64,000 nt of DNA from Streptomyces sp. NRRL B-3428 (GTDB taxonomy: Bacteria > Actinomycetota > Actinomycetes > Streptomycetales > Streptomycetaceae). Location of the stretch: contig JOGW01000009.1 in the NCBI GenBank assembly GCA_000721375.1, forward strand, positions 1-64,000, written 5' to 3'. Under the pieces are notes generated by a model. It was not told the origin of the DNA and made no database searches. It saw only the letters and a list, made by a program, of their open reading frames with translations. Position numbers and translations under genes: made by a program. Positions within the stretch are counted from its first letter, which is position 1, and each line of letters opens with the position of its first letter. This document shows, piece after piece, positions 50,679-58,957 of the stretch.

Positions 50679-51623
50679 ATGAACACAGCACTCCGGATCA
50701 CCGCCTTCGGCGCCGCACTCGCCGCGACGTTCGGTACCGCGTACGCGGTCGGCAACGGGCTCGACCCGGTGATCGACAAGAACGCGGGCGGGAGCTCCGC
50801 GCACGCCGGCGAGGCGGGTCACGGGGGGCGCGACGGCAACGGTGACAAGGGCGCAGGCAGTGGCGACAAGGGCTCCGCGGTCCCCGGAGCCGCGTACCGT
50901 CTCGACCTCAAGACCCCGCGGCTCACCGCCGACCGGCGCGGTGAACTCAGCTTCGTCATCGAGGACGACAAGGGCCGGCCGCTCACCTCCTACTCCCGCG
51001 AACACGGCAAGGAACTGCACCTGATCGTCGCCTCACGCGATCTGACCGTGTACCGGCATCTGCACCCGACACGGGACGCGACCGGTACGTGGTCAACCCC
51101 CGTGGATCTGCCGGAGGCCGGCAGCTACCGGATCTTCGCCGACTTCAAGGCGAAGGGGGCGACGGCGGGGACCGTGCAGGCGGCCGAGGTCGCGGTGGCC
51201 GGTCCTTATCAGCCGAAGGAACTGCCGAAGGCTTCGGCCGTGGCGAAGGTGGACGGGTACGAGGTCCGGCTCGACGGCAAGCTGACACCGGGCAAGGCGA
51301 GCGACCTGGTCCTGAACGTCAGCAAGAACGGCCGGCCGGTCAAGAACCTGCAGCCCTATCTCGGCTCGTACGGTCACTTGGTCGCGCTGCGCGCCGGTGA
51401 CCTCGAATACCTCCACGTCCACCCGAACGAGGGGCCGTCCGGTCCGGACATCTCCTTCACGGCGGAGACCACCGGCAAGGGCGCGTACCGGCTCTTCCTC
51501 GACTTCCAGCACGAGGGCAAGGTCCGCACGGCGGCCTTCACGGTGTACGCGGACGGAACGGCCGCTGCGCCGAGTGCTGAATCCGGCCATGGATCGGGTG
51601 AAGAAGGCGGGCACGGGCACTGA
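50679..51623 (+). CDS. Exported His-rich protein, copper-associated
   Basis: A 314-residue protein with an N-terminal signal or anchor helix (ALRITAFGAALAATFGTAYAV) and a Gly/His/Asp-rich linker. It has two Ig-like beta domains, each containing a YRHLHP or YLHVHPNEGPSG motif of potential metal ligands, and ends in GGHGH. The His-x-His motifs and the CsoR-type promoter shared with copA point to copper handling outside the membrane. This layout is recurrent in actinobacterial copper loci but lacks a formal name that I know. Confidence 0.78.
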   Translation: MNTALRITAFGAALAATFGTAYAVGNGLDPVIDKNAGGSSAHAGEAGHGGRDGNGDKGAGSGDKGSAVPGAAYRLDLKTPRLTADRRGELSFVIEDDKGRPLTSYSREHGKELHLIVASRDLTVYRHLHPTRDATGTWSTPVDLPEAGSYRIFADFKAKGATAGTVQAAEVAVAGPYQPKELPKASAVAKVDGYEVRLDGKLTPGKASDLVLNVSKNGRPVKNLQPYLGSYGHLVALRAGDLEYLHVHPNEGPSGPDISFTAETTGKGAYRLFLDFQHEGKVRTAAFTVYADGTAAAPSAESGHGSGEEGGHGH

Positions 51624-51659
51624 TCGACTCCCCAGGGGGCGGATCACCGCGTACTCTGG

Positions 51660-51675
51660 ATTGGACTAGACCAGA
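51660..51675 (+). promoter_or_regulatory. DasR-responsive element-like site before cutC
   Basis: ATTGGACTAGACCAGA carries the complete GGACTAGACC dre core and a near-symmetric TTGG/CCAG context. It lies 75 bp upstream of cutC and 37 bp past the stop of the copper-associated gene. Confidence 0.65.
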
Positions 51676-51749
51676 GAAGTCTTCGTGAACCCCTCTCCGA
51701 AGCCTTCAGATCAGTCTCGATCAACGGTGATCCGATGAGGAGTGGGCCC

Positions 51750-52439
51750 ATGACGAAGCGTGCAGTCCTTGAGGTGATCGCCCTCGGGCCCGAGGATGCG
51801 GTCGCCGCACAGGAAGGCGGCGCGGACCGGCTCGAAATGGTCTCGGACATGGCCGCCGACGGGCTCACCCCCTCCCTCTCCACTTTCCGGTCCATCCGCT
51901 CGTCCGTGGACATCGCGCTGCGCGTGATGCTGCGGGCGAGCGACGGGTTCGCGGCGGGGGACGTGGACGCTCTGGTCCGCTCGGCGCACGAGCTCCGTGA
52001 AGCCGGTGCGACGGAGTTCGTCCTCGGCTTCCTGGACGAGACCGGCGCGCCGGACATGCGTGCGGTCGAGGCCCTGGTCACCGCCCTGGACGGCGCCCGC
52101 TGGACCTTCCACCGCGCGATCGACCGCGCGGCCGACCGCGACGCGCTGCGCAAGCAGCTCGCGGACCTCCCCGGCCTGGACACCTACCTGACGGCGGGCT
52201 CGGCGGCGGGCGTCGACGACGGCCTGTCGACCCTGGTCACGGAGGCCGGCCGCTCCGGCGAACCCGGCTACGAACCCCAGATCCTGGTCGGCGGCGGCCT
52301 CGCCCTCCACCACGTACCGCAGCTGCGCGCGGCCGGCATCGACGCCTTCCATATCGGCTCGGCCTCCCGCCCCGGCGGCTGGGACCTTCCGGTGTCGGCG
52401 GAGGCGGTTGCTCGGTGGCGGGCGGCGGTCGACGCGTAG
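51750..52439 (+). CDS. cutC: CutC-family TIM-barrel protein
   Basis: A 229-residue CutC homologue. Signatures are LEVIALGPEDAVAAQEGGADRLEMVSDMAADGLTPS, MLRASDGFAAGDVDAL, EFVLGFLDE, WTFHRAIDRA, LTAGSAAGVDDGL and ILVGGGLALHHV. CutC was linked to copper tolerance, but its enzymatic role is unresolved, and in many genomes it sits with sugar genes. ATG 51750 has AGGAG 8 nt upstream. Here a dre-like site lies upstream, which would place it under DasR and amino-sugar control rather than under CsoR. Confidence 0.92.
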   Translation: MTKRAVLEVIALGPEDAVAAQEGGADRLEMVSDMAADGLTPSLSTFRSIRSSVDIALRVMLRASDGFAAGDVDALVRSAHELREAGATEFVLGFLDETGAPDMRAVEALVTALDGARWTFHRAIDRAADRDALRKQLADLPGLDTYLTAGSAAGVDDGLSTLVTEAGRSGEPGYEPQILVGGGLALHHVPQLRAAGIDAFHIGSASRPGGWDLPVSAEAVARWRAAVDA

Positions 52440-52452
52440 CACGGGGGAGTAA

Positions 52453-52956
52453 GTGTCCGATCTGGACTTCTACGCCCAGGCCGCCGTCCATGGCGACGTC
52501 CTCGGGGTCGGCGTGCGATCCGGGCCCGAGGCGTGGCAGGCCGCGCTTGGGCCCGGCTACATCGACGATCTCGGCAAAGGGCTGCTGCGCAGGGATTACG
52601 GCCTGGTGGAGCTCTCCTTCGCGCGCACGGACGGGATCATGTCCTGCTTCGGGATCGCCGTGCAGGTCCACCGGCTGATCCACGGTCTTGAAGCGCCGGA
52701 AGCACTGGTGCGCGTATACGGGGAGTTCGCACCCCGCGCCCGTTTCGACGAGCTGTGCTCAGTGATCCGCTCACTGGGCTGCGAGGTCGAGCCCGAAGAC
52801 CTCTCGGGTGACGTCCACCGCTATCGCGTCCCCGAGTCTGGTGCCCGGATCTTCGTGGTCGAGGACCCCGACCCCTTCTGCGACACCGATCACGATCCCG
52901 ACGATCCGGCGGGACGCCGGGCCGGAGATGTCTGGGCGGTGTATCCGGCCTGGTAG
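52453..52956 (+). CDS. Hypothetical protein
   Basis: A 167-residue acidic, probably cytosolic protein with no signal peptide or membrane segment. It starts with SDLDFYAQAAVHGDVLGVGV and has a beta-rich middle part (LVELSFARTDGIMSCFGIAVQVHRL). GTG 52453 has GGGGGAG close upstream, and the gene follows cutC by 13 bp. The small size and pattern recall SMI1/immunity-like or DUF proteins, but I cannot assign a family. Confidence 0.65.
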   Translation: MSDLDFYAQAAVHGDVLGVGVRSGPEAWQAALGPGYIDDLGKGLLRRDYGLVELSFARTDGIMSCFGIAVQVHRLIHGLEAPEALVRVYGEFAPRARFDELCSVIRSLGCEVEPEDLSGDVHRYRVPESGARIFVVEDPDPFCDTDHDPDDPAGRRAGDVWAVYPAW

Positions 52957-53039
52957 GGGTGGCCTCGCAGGCGAAGCCGCGATGACCAGCGCCCGCCGTA
53001 CGGCACACTGGAGGTTTGCCCCACCGGAAAGGGTGAAGC

Positions 53040-54695
53040 GTGAACTCAGGTCCCCTGATCGTCCAGTCGGACAAGACGCTGCTTCTCGAAGTCGACCACG
53101 AGCAGGCCGACGCATGCCGTCGCGTCATCGCTCCGTTCGCCGAGCTGGAGCGGGCGCCCGAGCACATCCACACGTATCGCGTCACTCCGCTCGGGCTGTG
53201 GAACGCGCGGGCCGCCGGGCACGACGCCGAGCAGGTCGTGGACGCGCTCGTGCAGTACAGCCGCTATCCGGTGCCGCACGCCCTGCTCGTCGACATCGCC
53301 GAGACGATGGACCGCTACGGCCGGCTCACGCTCTCCAAGCACCCCACCCACGGTCTTGTCCTGACGACCACCGACCGCCCCGTCCTCGAGGAGATCCTGC
53401 GCTCCAAGCGCATCCAGCCGCTCGTCGGCGCCCGGATCGACCCCGACACCGTCGCCGTGCACCCCTCCGAGCGCGGTCAGATCAAGCAGACCCTGCTGAA
53501 GCTGGGGTGGCCCGCCGAGGACCTCGCCGGGTACGTGGACGGTGAGGCGCATGCGATCGAGCTCGACGAGAGCGGCTGGGCGCTTCGGCCGTATCAGAAG
53601 CAGGCCGTCGAGAACTTCTGGCACGGCGGGAGCGGCGTCGTCGTCCTGCCCTGCGGCGCGGGCAAGACGCTCGTCGGAGCCGGGGCGATGGCCGAGGCCA
53701 AGGCGACCACGCTGATCCTCGTGACGAACACGGTCTCGGCCCGCCAGTGGAAGCACGAGCTGGTCAAGCGGACCTCCCTGACGGAGGACGAGATCGGTGA
53801 GTACAGCGGGACGAAGAAGGAGATCCGGCCGGTCACCATCGCCACGTACCAGGTCCTGACGACGAAGCGGAAGGGGATCTATCCGCACCTGGAGCTCTTC
53901 GACTCCCGAGACTGGGGCCTGATCCTCTACGACGAGGTGCATCTGCTGCCCGCGCCCGTCTTCAAGTTCACCGCCGATCTGCAGGCCCGGCGCCGCCTCG
54001 GTCTGACCGCCACGCTCGTACGCGAGGACGGACGCGAGTCCGATGTCTTCAGCCTGATCGGGCCCAAGCGCTTCGACGCTCCCTGGAAGGAGATCGAGGC
54101 GCAGGGCTACATCGCGCCCGCGGACTGCGTCGAGGTGCGGGTCAATCTCACGGACAGCGAGCGCCTCGCGTACGCGACCGCCGAAGCCGAGGAGAAGTAC
54201 CGGTTCTGCGCCACCACCGCCACCAAGCGGAAGGTGACGGAGGCGATCGTCAAGAAGTTCGCCGGGCAGCAGATCCTCGTCATCGGCCAGTACATCGACC
54301 AACTCGACGAGCTGGGCGAGCACTTGGACGCACCCGTCATCAAGGGCGAGACCAGCAACGCCCAGCGCGAGAAGCTCTTCAACGCCTTCCGTGAGGGCGA
54401 GATCTCCGTACTCGTCGTATCGAAGGTCGCGAACTTCTCGATCGACCTGCCCGAGGCGACCGTCGCCATCCAGGTGTCGGGTACGTTCGGCTCGCGCCAG
54501 GAGGAGGCCCAGCGCCTCGGGCGTGTGCTGCGGCCCAAGTCGGACGGCCACCAGGCGCACTTCTACTCGGTCGTCGCCCGCGACACCATCGACCAGGACT
54601 TCGCCGCCCACCGCCAGCGCTTCCTGGCGGAACAGGGCTACGCGTACCGGATCGTGGACGCGGACGATCTGCTCAAGGACGCCCAGGAGAAGTAA
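53040..54695 (+). CDS. XPB/Ssl2-like DNA helicase (SF2)
   Basis: A 551-residue SF2 helicase of the bacterial XPB type. An N-terminal damage-recognition-like domain (about 1-180) precedes the core. Walker A is LPCGAGKT, motif II is DEVH (LILYDEVHLLPA), motif III lies in LTATLVREDGRE with the XPB-specific RED residues, and motif VI is QRLGRVLRP. XPB unwinds DNA with 3'-5' polarity and may act in repair. Its usual partner, a helicase C-terminal-domain protein, is about 8 kb away at the window's end. GTG 53040 follows AAAGGGTG. Confidence 0.93.
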   Translation: MNSGPLIVQSDKTLLLEVDHEQADACRRVIAPFAELERAPEHIHTYRVTPLGLWNARAAGHDAEQVVDALVQYSRYPVPHALLVDIAETMDRYGRLTLSKHPTHGLVLTTTDRPVLEEILRSKRIQPLVGARIDPDTVAVHPSERGQIKQTLLKLGWPAEDLAGYVDGEAHAIELDESGWALRPYQKQAVENFWHGGSGVVVLPCGAGKTLVGAGAMAEAKATTLILVTNTVSARQWKHELVKRTSLTEDEIGEYSGTKKEIRPVTIATYQVLTTKRKGIYPHLELFDSRDWGLILYDEVHLLPAPVFKFTADLQARRRLGLTATLVREDGRESDVFSLIGPKRFDAPWKEIEAQGYIAPADCVEVRVNLTDSERLAYATAEAEEKYRFCATTATKRKVTEAIVKKFAGQQILVIGQYIDQLDELGEHLDAPVIKGETSNAQREKLFNAFREGEISVLVVSKVANFSIDLPEATVAIQVSGTFGSRQEEAQRLGRVLRPKSDGHQAHFYSVVARDTIDQDFAAHRQRFLAEQGYAYRIVDADDLLKDAQEK

Positions 54696-54698
54696 CTC

Positions 54699-55634
54699 TC
54701 AGGCCGCCGTCCGCAGTTCACGCCGGTAGCCGCCCGGCGCCTGCCCGTACTCGCGCTTGAAGGCCTTGGCGAACGCGTACTCCGAGCCGTATCCGGTACG
54801 CGCCGCCACGGCCGCGAGCGGTGCCTCCGACTCCCGCAGGAGGCGCGCCGCCGTGGTCATCCGCCAGCGGGTCAGATACGCCATGGGCGGCTCGCCCACC
54901 AGCTCGGCGAAGCGTTTCGCGAAGGCCGCGCGGGACAGGCCCGCTCGCACGGCCAGTTCCTGGACGGTCCACGCGCGCGCCGGATCGCCGTGCAGCGCCG
55001 TGAGCGCCGGGGCGACCGCCTGGTCCGCGAGGGCCGCGGCCCAGCCCCGCGCCGTCTCCGGCGGCTGCTCCTCGTGCCAGGCGCGCAGGATGTACAGGAG
55101 CAGCGAGTCGATCAGTACCGGTACGATCCCGGCCGACCCCATCCGCGGCCGGTCCAGCTCGGTGCGCAACAGGCCCACCGCCGCGGCCAGTTCGGGGGAG
55201 CGGGTGCCGGCCGCCGGCAGATGGATGATCCGCGGGAGCCGGCCCACCAGCGGGTGTTGACGGGCCTGGTCGAGGTGGTAGTAGCCGCAGAGCAGATCGG
55301 CGCGCTCGCCGTCCGCGCCCAAGGTCACCGCGCCGAGGGGCGCCCCCGGCGGGGACTCGACGGACCGTGGCTCCTGCGGAGGCGTGTCCGGGTGGTCGGC
55401 GAGCACGGTGCGGCAGCCGTCCCGCAGGAACACCACGTCGCCTTCCCGCAGGTACACGGGCTGCTCCCCCGACTCCTCGACAGGAATCAGCCAGGCCGCG
55501 CCCGAGAGGACCACATGGAATCCGGAGCCGGGGATCGGCGGCAGGCTCATCGCCCAGGGCGCGAACCCGGTGGTGCGGACGGCGACCGGCTGGCCCGTGC
55601 GCATGGAGGCCAGCGCCTCGGTGAGGATGTCCAT
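54699..55634 (-). CDS. AraC-family transcriptional regulator
   Basis: A 311-residue regulator. The N-terminal cupin-like sensor (MSLPPIPGSGFHVVLSGAAWLI, YLREGDVVFLRDG) is followed by the double HTH of AraC proteins (WTVQELAVRAGLSRAAFAKRF, MAYLTRWRMTTAARLLRES, VAARTGYGSEYAFAKAFKREYG). The cupin type is the one fused to regulators of short-chain oxidoreductases. It lies 49 bp downstream of the quinone-oxidoreductase gene on the same strand, so it probably controls that gene. It is convergent with the XPB helicase. Confidence 0.92.
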   Translation of the reverse strand: MDILTEALASMRTGQPVAVRTTGFAPWAMSLPPIPGSGFHVVLSGAAWLIPVEESGEQPVYLREGDVVFLRDGCRTVLADHPDTPPQEPRSVESPPGAPLGAVTLGADGERADLLCGYYHLDQARQHPLVGRLPRIIHLPAAGTRSPELAAAVGLLRTELDRPRMGSAGIVPVLIDSLLLYILRAWHEEQPPETARGWAAALADQAVAPALTALHGDPARAWTVQELAVRAGLSRAAFAKRFAELVGEPPMAYLTRWRMTTAARLLRESEAPLAAVAARTGYGSEYAFAKAFKREYGQAPGGYRRELRTAA

Positions 55635-55683
55635 CTCCCGCCCCTTCCGCTCCCCGTGAGCCACTCCCCATGGATCACTCACC

Positions 55684-56613
55684 TTAGGCGGTGACCTGAA
55701 GGACCACCTTGCCGCGGGTACGCCCCGAAGCCAGCAGCTCATGGGCCTTCGCGGCCTCTTCGAGCGGCAGCGTCTGCGAGACGTACGGACGGATCCGGCC
55801 CTCGTCGATCAGCGCCGCGATCGCTTCGAGCGAGGCGTAGTCGGGCTCGACGGACACCCCGGCGAAGCGCCGTCCCGCGGTCTCGATCCGGGCGGCGAGC
55901 TCCCTGTTCCAGTGCTCCATGATGCTCACGAGCGTCCCCCCGGGCTTGAGCACCTCCAGGGCGCGCTCACCCTCCGAGCTGGAGTCGAAGACGACGTCGA
56001 GGTCGCGTACGGCCTCGGTGTAGTCGGTCGTGCGGTAGTCGATGACCTCGTCGGCGCCCAACTCCCGTACGAAATCGTGGTTCGCCGCACTGGTCAGCGC
56101 CGTCACATGGGCGCCGCGCGCCTTGGCGATCTGCACCGCGAAGTGGCCGACACCGCCGGCCGCGCGGTGGACCAGCACCCGCTGTCCCTCGCGGACGGCG
56201 GCGGCGTCGACCAGACCGTGCCAGGCGGTGAGCGCGGCGAGCGGTACGGCGGCGGCCTCGGTGTGGGTCAAGGAGGCGGGCTTACGGGCGACTTGGCGGG
56301 ACGGCACGGCGACGTACTCGGCGTAGGCGGTCGCGGCCCGCGGGAAGAACGGCATCCCGAACACCTCGTCCCCCGGCTTGAACCGGGCGCCGGGTCCGGC
56401 CTCCTCGACCACGCCGGAGATGTCCCAGCCGACCCCGAACGGCGGCTCGCCGAGCAGCGGGAGGGCGCCGGCCCGTACGGCCAGATCGACCGGGTTCACA
56501 CCGGCGGCGTGCACCCGGACCAGGACCTCGCCGCCGCGCGGTGCGGGCCGCTCGGTGTCGGTGACCTCGAGGACCTCGGGACCGCCGATGGACTGCTGCA
56601 GCACTGCACGCAT
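55684..56613 (-). CDS. Zinc-free MDR-family NADP-dependent oxidoreductase (quinone reductase type)
   Basis: A 309-residue medium-chain dehydrogenase/reductase. The GroES-like N-terminus (GEVLVRVHAAGVNPVDLAVRAG, FGVGWDISGVVEEAG) and the nucleotide motif HRAAGGVGHFAVQIAKARGAHV are clear. The Cys zinc ligands of alcohol dehydrogenases are missing, as in quinone oxidoreductases. ATG 56613 has AAGGGAG upstream. The AraC regulator follows in the same unit. It may detoxify quinones or alpha,beta-unsaturated carbonyls. Confidence 0.9.
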   Translation of the reverse strand: MRAVLQQSIGGPEVLEVTDTERPAPRGGEVLVRVHAAGVNPVDLAVRAGALPLLGEPPFGVGWDISGVVEEAGPGARFKPGDEVFGMPFFPRAATAYAEYVAVPSRQVARKPASLTHTEAAAVPLAALTAWHGLVDAAAVREGQRVLVHRAAGGVGHFAVQIAKARGAHVTALTSAANHDFVRELGADEVIDYRTTDYTEAVRDLDVVFDSSSEGERALEVLKPGGTLVSIMEHWNRELAARIETAGRRFAGVSVEPDYASLEAIAALIDEGRIRPYVSQTLPLEEAAKAHELLASGRTRGKVVLQVTA

Positions 56614-56767
56614 GATGAACTCCCTTGAATCAGCTACGGATCGGCGTCCGCCTCTTCGTGCGCGGCGCCTTCGATGTCCGTAACTCTAGGAAGATCCAAC
56701 GAGCGTCTGAATATCTCCAAGCCTTGAAAAGATGTCCGAGCGTCCAAGGGGGCGGCTTAAGCGCCGG

Positions 56768-57121
56768 TCACGCGTTGCCGTCGAGGGCGATCAGCAGCGG
56801 AGCAAGCAGCATCAGGATGTACTGCGCTCCGGTGAACAGGACCCGTACCTGGGGCTTCATGGCGTCGCGGGGTACGGCCATCGCGATGACGCCGAGGAAG
56901 AAGGACGGCCACAGGGCCGTGAACCCCGCGTCGACCAGCGGGCCCGCGACACCCTTGCCGTCGTGGGCGTCCACCAGCGTGAGCAGCATGCACAGGATCC
57001 AGACGGGCGCGAGGAGCACCACACCGATACCCGCCCACACCCGCAGCGCCTTGGGGCTGACACCGGTGGTGTCCGTCGTGGTGACCGTGCTGCTCGCCGG
57101 GGTCGCTCCGTTGCTCGTCAT
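56768..57121 (-). CDS. Small membrane protein
   Basis: A 117-residue protein with three hydrophobic segments (VWAGIGVVLLAPVWILCMLLTLV, LWPSFFLGVIAMAV, YILMLLAPLLIAL) after a polar Thr-rich N-terminus. I do not recognise a family. ATG 57121 lies only 4 bp past the stop of the GT87 gene, so the two are translationally coupled and may work together in the membrane. Confidence 0.78.
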   Translation of the reverse strand: MTSNGATPASSTVTTTDTTGVSPKALRVWAGIGVVLLAPVWILCMLLTLVDAHDGKGVAGPLVDAGFTALWPSFFLGVIAMAVPRDAMKPQVRVLFTGAQYILMLLAPLLIALDGNA

Positions 57122-57125
57122 GCTT

Positions 57126-58388
57126 CTATCCAAGCGGCGCCGGGGCCTTCGGGGATCCGGTGCGCTGCTCAATGAGTGGTGAGTACGGGTACTCAAGTCG
57201 TCGGAAGTGAAGGGCGGCCCAGGCCAGGAGGCACAGGCCCAGCAGCGCGTACGGAGACGCCAGTGGCTGCTGCCACCAAGGGAGTTGCAGGTCGCGGTCG
57301 CCCTGGTGGGGGAGCACCCAGAAGCTGCGCGCGGTGAACGACACCGCCACCGCGAGGGCCATCCGCGTACGGCCCTCCGCGAGCAGCAGCGCGAGCAGCG
57401 GTACGCACCACACCCAGTGGTGCGACCAGCTGATGGGGGAGACGAGCAGCGCGGTGTACGCGGTGACGAGCAACGCCCAGGCCGGGCTGAGCGGGTGGAG
57501 TCGGGCGGCGAGCAGCAGCCCGCCCGTCGCGACGAGCGCCGCGGGCGCGAGCCAGAGCACACCGGGCGTGGGGTCGTGCAGAACGCGGGCGATCAGACCC
57601 TGCAGCGACTGGTTGTCGACGATCCAGGCCTTGCCCACCCGGCCCGTCTCGAAGAGATACCGGGTCCAGAAGTCGATGCTCGCGGAGGGGAGCACGAGTG
57701 CGCCGAGCAGGACCGTACCCGCGAAGGAGGCCATGGCCGTGGCGGCGGCGCGCAGTTGGCGGGTGAGGAGGAGGTGGAGGATGAAGACCGCGGGGGTCAG
57801 CTTCACGCCCGCCGCGACCCCGAGGGCGAACCCCTTGCCGAGCGCGGTCGGCGGGCGGTTGAGATCCCACAGGACCAGACAGATCAGGACCAGGTTGATC
57901 TGGCCGAACAGGAGGGTCTGGAAGACCGGTTCGAGCCAGAGGCCCACCGCGACCGCCACGAACAGCAGGGGGCGGGGGAGCGGGAGGCGGGCGAAGCGCG
58001 CCGAGTGGTGGATCAGGAGGGCGAGCAGCAGGGCGTTGCCCGTCACGAAGGCGAACTTGAGGGCCGGCAGCGGCAGCCAGGTCGTCGGCACGAAGAGGAT
58101 CGCCGCGAACGGCGGGTACGTCGCGGGCAGCGCCCACTCGGTGACGGTGAAGCCGTACAGATCGGTGCCGTGCCGCACCGCGGAGCCCTCGGCCCGGTAC
58201 ACGAGTGTGTCGGCCATCGGGATGCGCTGCGCCAGACAGAGCACGGCGAGCGCAAGGGCGGAGACCGTGAGCAGGACGCCCGGGCCGGTCACGGTCGACG
58301 AGCGGAATGTCGGCGAGCGGAGATTCGGCGAGCGGAATGTCGGCGAGCGGAAGGTCGGCGAGCGGAAGGTCAGAGGCCGGCGGATCAC
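57126..58388 (-). CDS. GT87 (DUF2029) polyprenyl-phosphate-mannose mannosyltransferase
   Basis: A 420-residue integral membrane GT-C enzyme with about 11 hydrophobic segments. It shows the acidic loop after the first helix (MADTLVYRAEGSAVRHGTDLYG) and the family signatures TYPPFAAILFVP, LLFGQINLVLICLVLWDL, GVAAGVKLTPAVFILHLLL, DNQSLQG and SPISWSHHWVW. It probably adds mannose to lipoglycans or PIM-type lipids from a polyprenyl donor. The cytosolic N-terminus holds five 5-residue repeats (FRSPT-like) encoded by a 15-bp tandem array. The small membrane gene follows 4 bp downstream. Confidence 0.88.
   Translation of the reverse strand: MIRRPLTFRSPTFRSPTFRSPNLRSPTFRSSTVTGPGVLLTVSALALAVLCLAQRIPMADTLVYRAEGSAVRHGTDLYGFTVTEWALPATYPPFAAILFVPTTWLPLPALKFAFVTGNALLLALLIHHSARFARLPLPRPLLFVAVAVGLWLEPVFQTLLFGQINLVLICLVLWDLNRPPTALGKGFALGVAAGVKLTPAVFILHLLLTRQLRAAATAMASFAGTVLLGALVLPSASIDFWTRYLFETGRVGKAWIVDNQSLQGLIARVLHDPTPGVLWLAPAALVATGGLLLAARLHPLSPAWALLVTAYTALLVSPISWSHHWVWCVPLLALLLAEGRTRMALAVAVSFTARSFWVLPHQGDRDLQLPWWQQPLASPYALLGLCLLAWAALHFRRLEYPYSPLIEQRTGSPKAPAPLG
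58296..58370. repeat. Five 15-bp in-frame repeats in GT87 N-terminus
   Basis: The unit CGGCGAGCGGAAKGT occurs at 58296, 58311, 58326, 58341 and 58356, with two degenerate copies. It encodes the FRSPT/NLRSP pentapeptides on the minus strand. Confidence 0.9.
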
Positions 58389-58458
58389 GCGCGTGACCTT
58401 AGCGTACGGTCACCGTACGCATGCGGAGAGTTACCGGTGAAGCGGGGTGCGGTGAAGG

Positions 58459-58653
58459 CTACTTGCGGCGGCGGACGACGCCCGCCTCCTCCGCGTACTC
58501 CCCGAGTACGACGACATCTATCGCCGCTGCGGCGAAGACCTTGACGGCACGCAGGGCGTTGCCGACGCGGTGGCTGTGCCGGACGCCGGTGGCGGTGGCT
58601 CCGCCGGGCGGTCCGGGGCGGACAGGGCCTGGGGTGAAGGTTGCTGTGGTCAT
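58459..58653 (-). CDS. Small conserved hypothetical protein
   Basis: A 64-residue protein with a Pro/Gly-rich start (TTATFTPGPVRPGPPGG) and a hydrophobic C-terminal half (NALRAVKVFAAAAIDVVVLGEYAEEAGVVRRRK). A protein of this kind next to a HelD-like gene is familiar to me from Streptomyces. Codon usage is coding-like (strong third-position GC). No ribosome site is obvious before ATG 58653. Its function is unknown. Confidence 0.65.
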   Translation of the reverse strand: MTTATFTPGPVRPGPPGGATATGVRHSHRVGNALRAVKVFAAAAIDVVVLGEYAEEAGVVRRRK

Positions 58654-58957
58654 GTACTCAAGGATGGACGAGGGCCCTTATATCGGACATCGACCCAGGG
58701 GCTGAATCCGACCCTCATCCCCATAGGGGACCGCCTCCTCCTTTTGGCAGAGGGAAAGCGGAGGGAGGGCGGCGGGCGAGCGGCGGGGAAATGAGTTGGC
58801 CTCCGTGCGGGCCCGTGATCTAAGCTTCTCCGTCTGCCCGGACCCCGACGAGCACCTTGCCGAGGGTCCCGCTTCCCGCCTCCGACGCAACTGCGGAGTG
58901 CCGCCGCCCGGCCGAAACCGGGGGCCGCCCTGGAACGATCTGGTTGGAGGCTCTGCT
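58654..58957 (+). promoter_or_regulatory. HelD-like gene promoter and leader
   Basis: A 304-bp interval. It contains a TCCCC-ATA-GGGGA dyad (58718-58730) and a possible TAAGCT -10 box (58821-58826). A leader of about 130 nt follows with a GGACCC/GGGTCC hairpin (58840-58869). I looked for the rifamycin-associated element described upstream of some helR genes and did not see it. Confidence 0.4.

Noticed and set aside
58654..58957. Possible rifamycin-associated element before the HelD-like gene
   Set aside because: I looked for the described GC-rich 19-bp dyad and found only a short TCCCC-ATA-GGGGA repeat and leader hairpins, so I do not call the gene helR or rifamycin-inducible.
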